Shown: piece after piece, positions 4,398 through 5,453 of the stretch | Layout of the letters: every line of letters starts with the position of its first letter | Position numbering within the stretch: position 1 is the stretch's first letter | Source: an archaeon | GTDB taxonomy: Archaea; Nanobdellota; Nanobdellia; Woesearchaeales; JAGVOV01 | Direction of reading: 5' to 3' | DNA: 5,453 nt | Assembly: GCA_020052545.1 (NCBI GenBank) | Contig: JAGVOV010000102.1 | Span: 1 to 5,453 of the forward strand | Translations under genes and position numbers: made by a program | The notes under the pieces: generated by a model | What the model saw: the letters and a program-made list of their open reading frames with translations, nothing else | Told to the model about the DNA's origin: nothing | Databases searched by the model: none

Positions 4398-4406
4398 GTG
4401 AAATTT

Positions 4407-5330
4407 CTAGAGAATTTTCCTGATATCCTTCAATCTTCCTGATGTCCTCGCGCCTGTGTCTCTGCAGCAGAAGGCGCCGCATGCGTTGGCGAACATGCCA
4501 ATATCTTTTAGCTTCATGCCTTTCAATATCGCATAAGAGAGGCCGCCCATGAAGGCGTCTCCTGCGCCTGTCGTGTCGACAATCTTGGTTTTCACACCTG
4601 GGCAAAACTCGACTTTGCCTCTGCTTGCCATGTAGCAGCCCTTGCCGCCCTGGGTTATTGCAACAAACTCGTGGTTTTTTGAAAGTTTCTTTATTGAGGA
4701 TTCAAGATTCTCTCCGACCAATTCTTTTGCGGCAGACTGCGACATCTTCAGCACATCAGCGAGGCCTATCAGCCTTTTAAGCTCTTTCAATGTCCCTATG
4801 TTGCCTTCTCTTATCAGCCGGAACGGATCGTTGTCGATGTCAAGGAACACTTTGCTGCCCCCTCTCTTCGCAATCTCCGCGCCTTTGATCGCAGCTTTCA
4901 AAGGTATGACGTTCACCTCAGTGTGGAAATGCCTCGAATTCTCTATCGCGACCTTGAAGTATTTATCCACTATGGCGGGCGTCAAAAGCAAGGAAGCGTT
5001 GGGAAACACATAGACCTGGTGCTCTCCATGTTTATTGACGATTATCCAGCAGAATTGCGTGCTTGTCCTTTTCAAGGTTATCGGCCAGATGTTGTCTTTC
5101 TTGAATGATTCAAGAAGCATGATAGATTCGCTGTCATTGCCGAGCATGCCGCAGTACGCGACTTTAAGCCCCAATCTTGAAGCCTGGACAAGATTGTTCG
5201 CCGTGACGCCGCCTTCGCTCCTTCTCAGATTCGAGCAGATCACTTTGTTCAGGTCATCTGAGAAATTGTGCACTTTCACATTATAATCTATGCCGCAAGC
5301 GCCCAGGCCAACAACGTCAAACTTCGCCAT
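4407..5330 (-). CDS. PfkB/ribokinase-family carbohydrate or nucleoside kinase
   Basis: This 307-aa protein is a complete ribokinase-fold kinase that moves the gamma-phosphate of ATP to a hydroxyl of a sugar or nucleoside. The N-terminal strand DVVGLGACGIDY (residues 5-16) carries the substrate-binding Asp15. The first PfkB signature is EGGVTANNLVQASRLG (39-54) with the Gly-Gly hinge and Asn45. FLDIDNDPF (162-170) is the central strand. ITQGGKGCY (225-233) is the usual TLGxxG nucleotide region. The second signature is DTTGAGDAFMGGL (252-264), where GAGD forms the anion hole and Asp258 is the catalytic base. The tail NACGAFCCRDTGA (282-294) closes the ATP site. The substrate (ribose, fructose, nucleoside, other) cannot be read from the motifs. 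The ATG at 5330 has a TATA-like box 26 bases upstream and no Shine-Dalgarno site, so it is probably leaderless. Confidence 0.9.
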   Translation of the reverse strand: MAKFDVVGLGACGIDYNVKVHNFSDDLNKVICSNLRRSEGGVTANNLVQASRLGLKVAYCGMLGNDSESIMLLESFKKDNIWPITLKRTSTQFCWIIVNKHGEHQVYVFPNASLLLTPAIVDKYFKVAIENSRHFHTEVNVIPLKAAIKGAEIAKRGGSKVFLDIDNDPFRLIREGNIGTLKELKRLIGLADVLKMSQSAAKELVGENLESSIKKLSKNHEFVAITQGGKGCYMASRGKVEFCPGVKTKIVDTTGAGDAFMGGLSYAILKGMKLKDIGMFANACGAFCCRDTGARTSGRLKDIRKIL

Positions 5331-5350
5331 AGGGCAAGAATTAACGGTTG

Positions 5351-5360
5351 CTTATTTATT
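5351..5360 (-). promoter_or_regulatory. TATA-like box of the PfkB-family gene
   Basis: The minus strand reads AATAAATAAG, centred near 5356, 26 bases before the ATG at 5330. It overlaps the stop codon of the gene entering from the right, so the PfkB gene appears to have its own promoter. Confidence 0.45.
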
Positions 5361-5453
5361 GTTTGCTAATCTTGGATAGCATCCAGGGTAGTAATCAAGC
5401 TTCGGCTCCCTTAGGATTATTGTATACTCATACTTTTTCACCAGTCCGGGAAA
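5352..5453 (-). CDS. C-terminal end of an unidentified protein (partial, N-terminus off the right edge)
   Basis: A minus-strand frame is open from the right edge to a TAA at 5354-5352, giving 33 residues (FPGLVKKYEYTIILREPKLD, then YYPGCYPRLANNK). It shows a beta-strand-like stretch YEYTIIL and a Tyr/Pro-rich tail, and codons such as AGG, ATA and GAG match the other genes. It ends 21 bases before the PfkB start and is on the same strand. No family can be named from so little; the frame could be open by chance. Confidence 0.5.
   Translation of the reverse strand, partial: FPGLVKKYEYTIILREPKLDYYPGCYPRLANNK

Overview
The window looks like part of a small-genome archaeon, possibly a DPANN-type lineage. 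The first clue is that most genes start leaderless: a TATA-like A/T box is centred 26-27 bases upstream of the start codon (starts at 364, 437, 1027 and 5330). Where leaders exist they carry GGAGG/GGTGA Shine-Dalgarno sites. The second clue is that the triosephosphate isomerase is the short archaeal form (219 aa). Arginine codons are mostly AGA/AGG. The lineage call is an inference; no rRNA or tRNA gene is present to settle it. Genes are tightly packed, and no mobile element or CRISPR array was seen.

Layout, left to right. (1) 1-364, minus: the N-terminal part of a P-loop nucleotide kinase of thymidylate-kinase type, cut by the window edge. It shares a 72-base divergent promoter region with (2). 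(2) 437-994, plus: a membrane-anchored transglutaminase-like protein with a plausible Cys-His-Asp triad. (3) 1027-1518, plus: a helical, TPR-like protein with its own promoter. (4) 1581-2240, plus: archaeal triosephosphate isomerase (tpiA), preceded by an 8-bp palindrome that encloses a TATA-like box. (5) 2226-4197, minus: a compact four-gene cluster reading right to left. Its genes are a 109-aa helical protein, a previously untracked 31-aa single-pass membrane peptide, a TyrRS-like class I synthetase-fold protein without HIGH or KMSKS motifs, and a two-cysteine Asp/Glu-racemase family protein. The racemase gene overlaps the tail of tpiA convergently. (6) 4210-4406: a 197-base gap holding a strong TATA box and several inverted repeats, probably a structured leader of the cluster. 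(7) 4407-5330, minus: a PfkB/ribokinase-family sugar or nucleoside kinase. (8) 5352-5453, minus: the likely C-terminal end of another gene running off the right edge.

The part most likely to be new is the 2226-4197 cluster. Each downstream ORF is linked to the one before by a Shine-Dalgarno site lying in, or made from, the end of the preceding ORF, so the four are probably translated together. A degenerate synthetase-fold protein (a fold also used by cyclodipeptide synthases) next to an amino-acid racemase and a tiny membrane peptide suggests an amino-acid or peptide-modifying system. This is a hypothesis from fold resemblance and gene order only. The synthetase-like gene also has a start/frame problem: the ATG with the good ribosome site is one base out of frame with the body of the gene. 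The remaining genes are ordinary central-metabolism or housekeeping functions.
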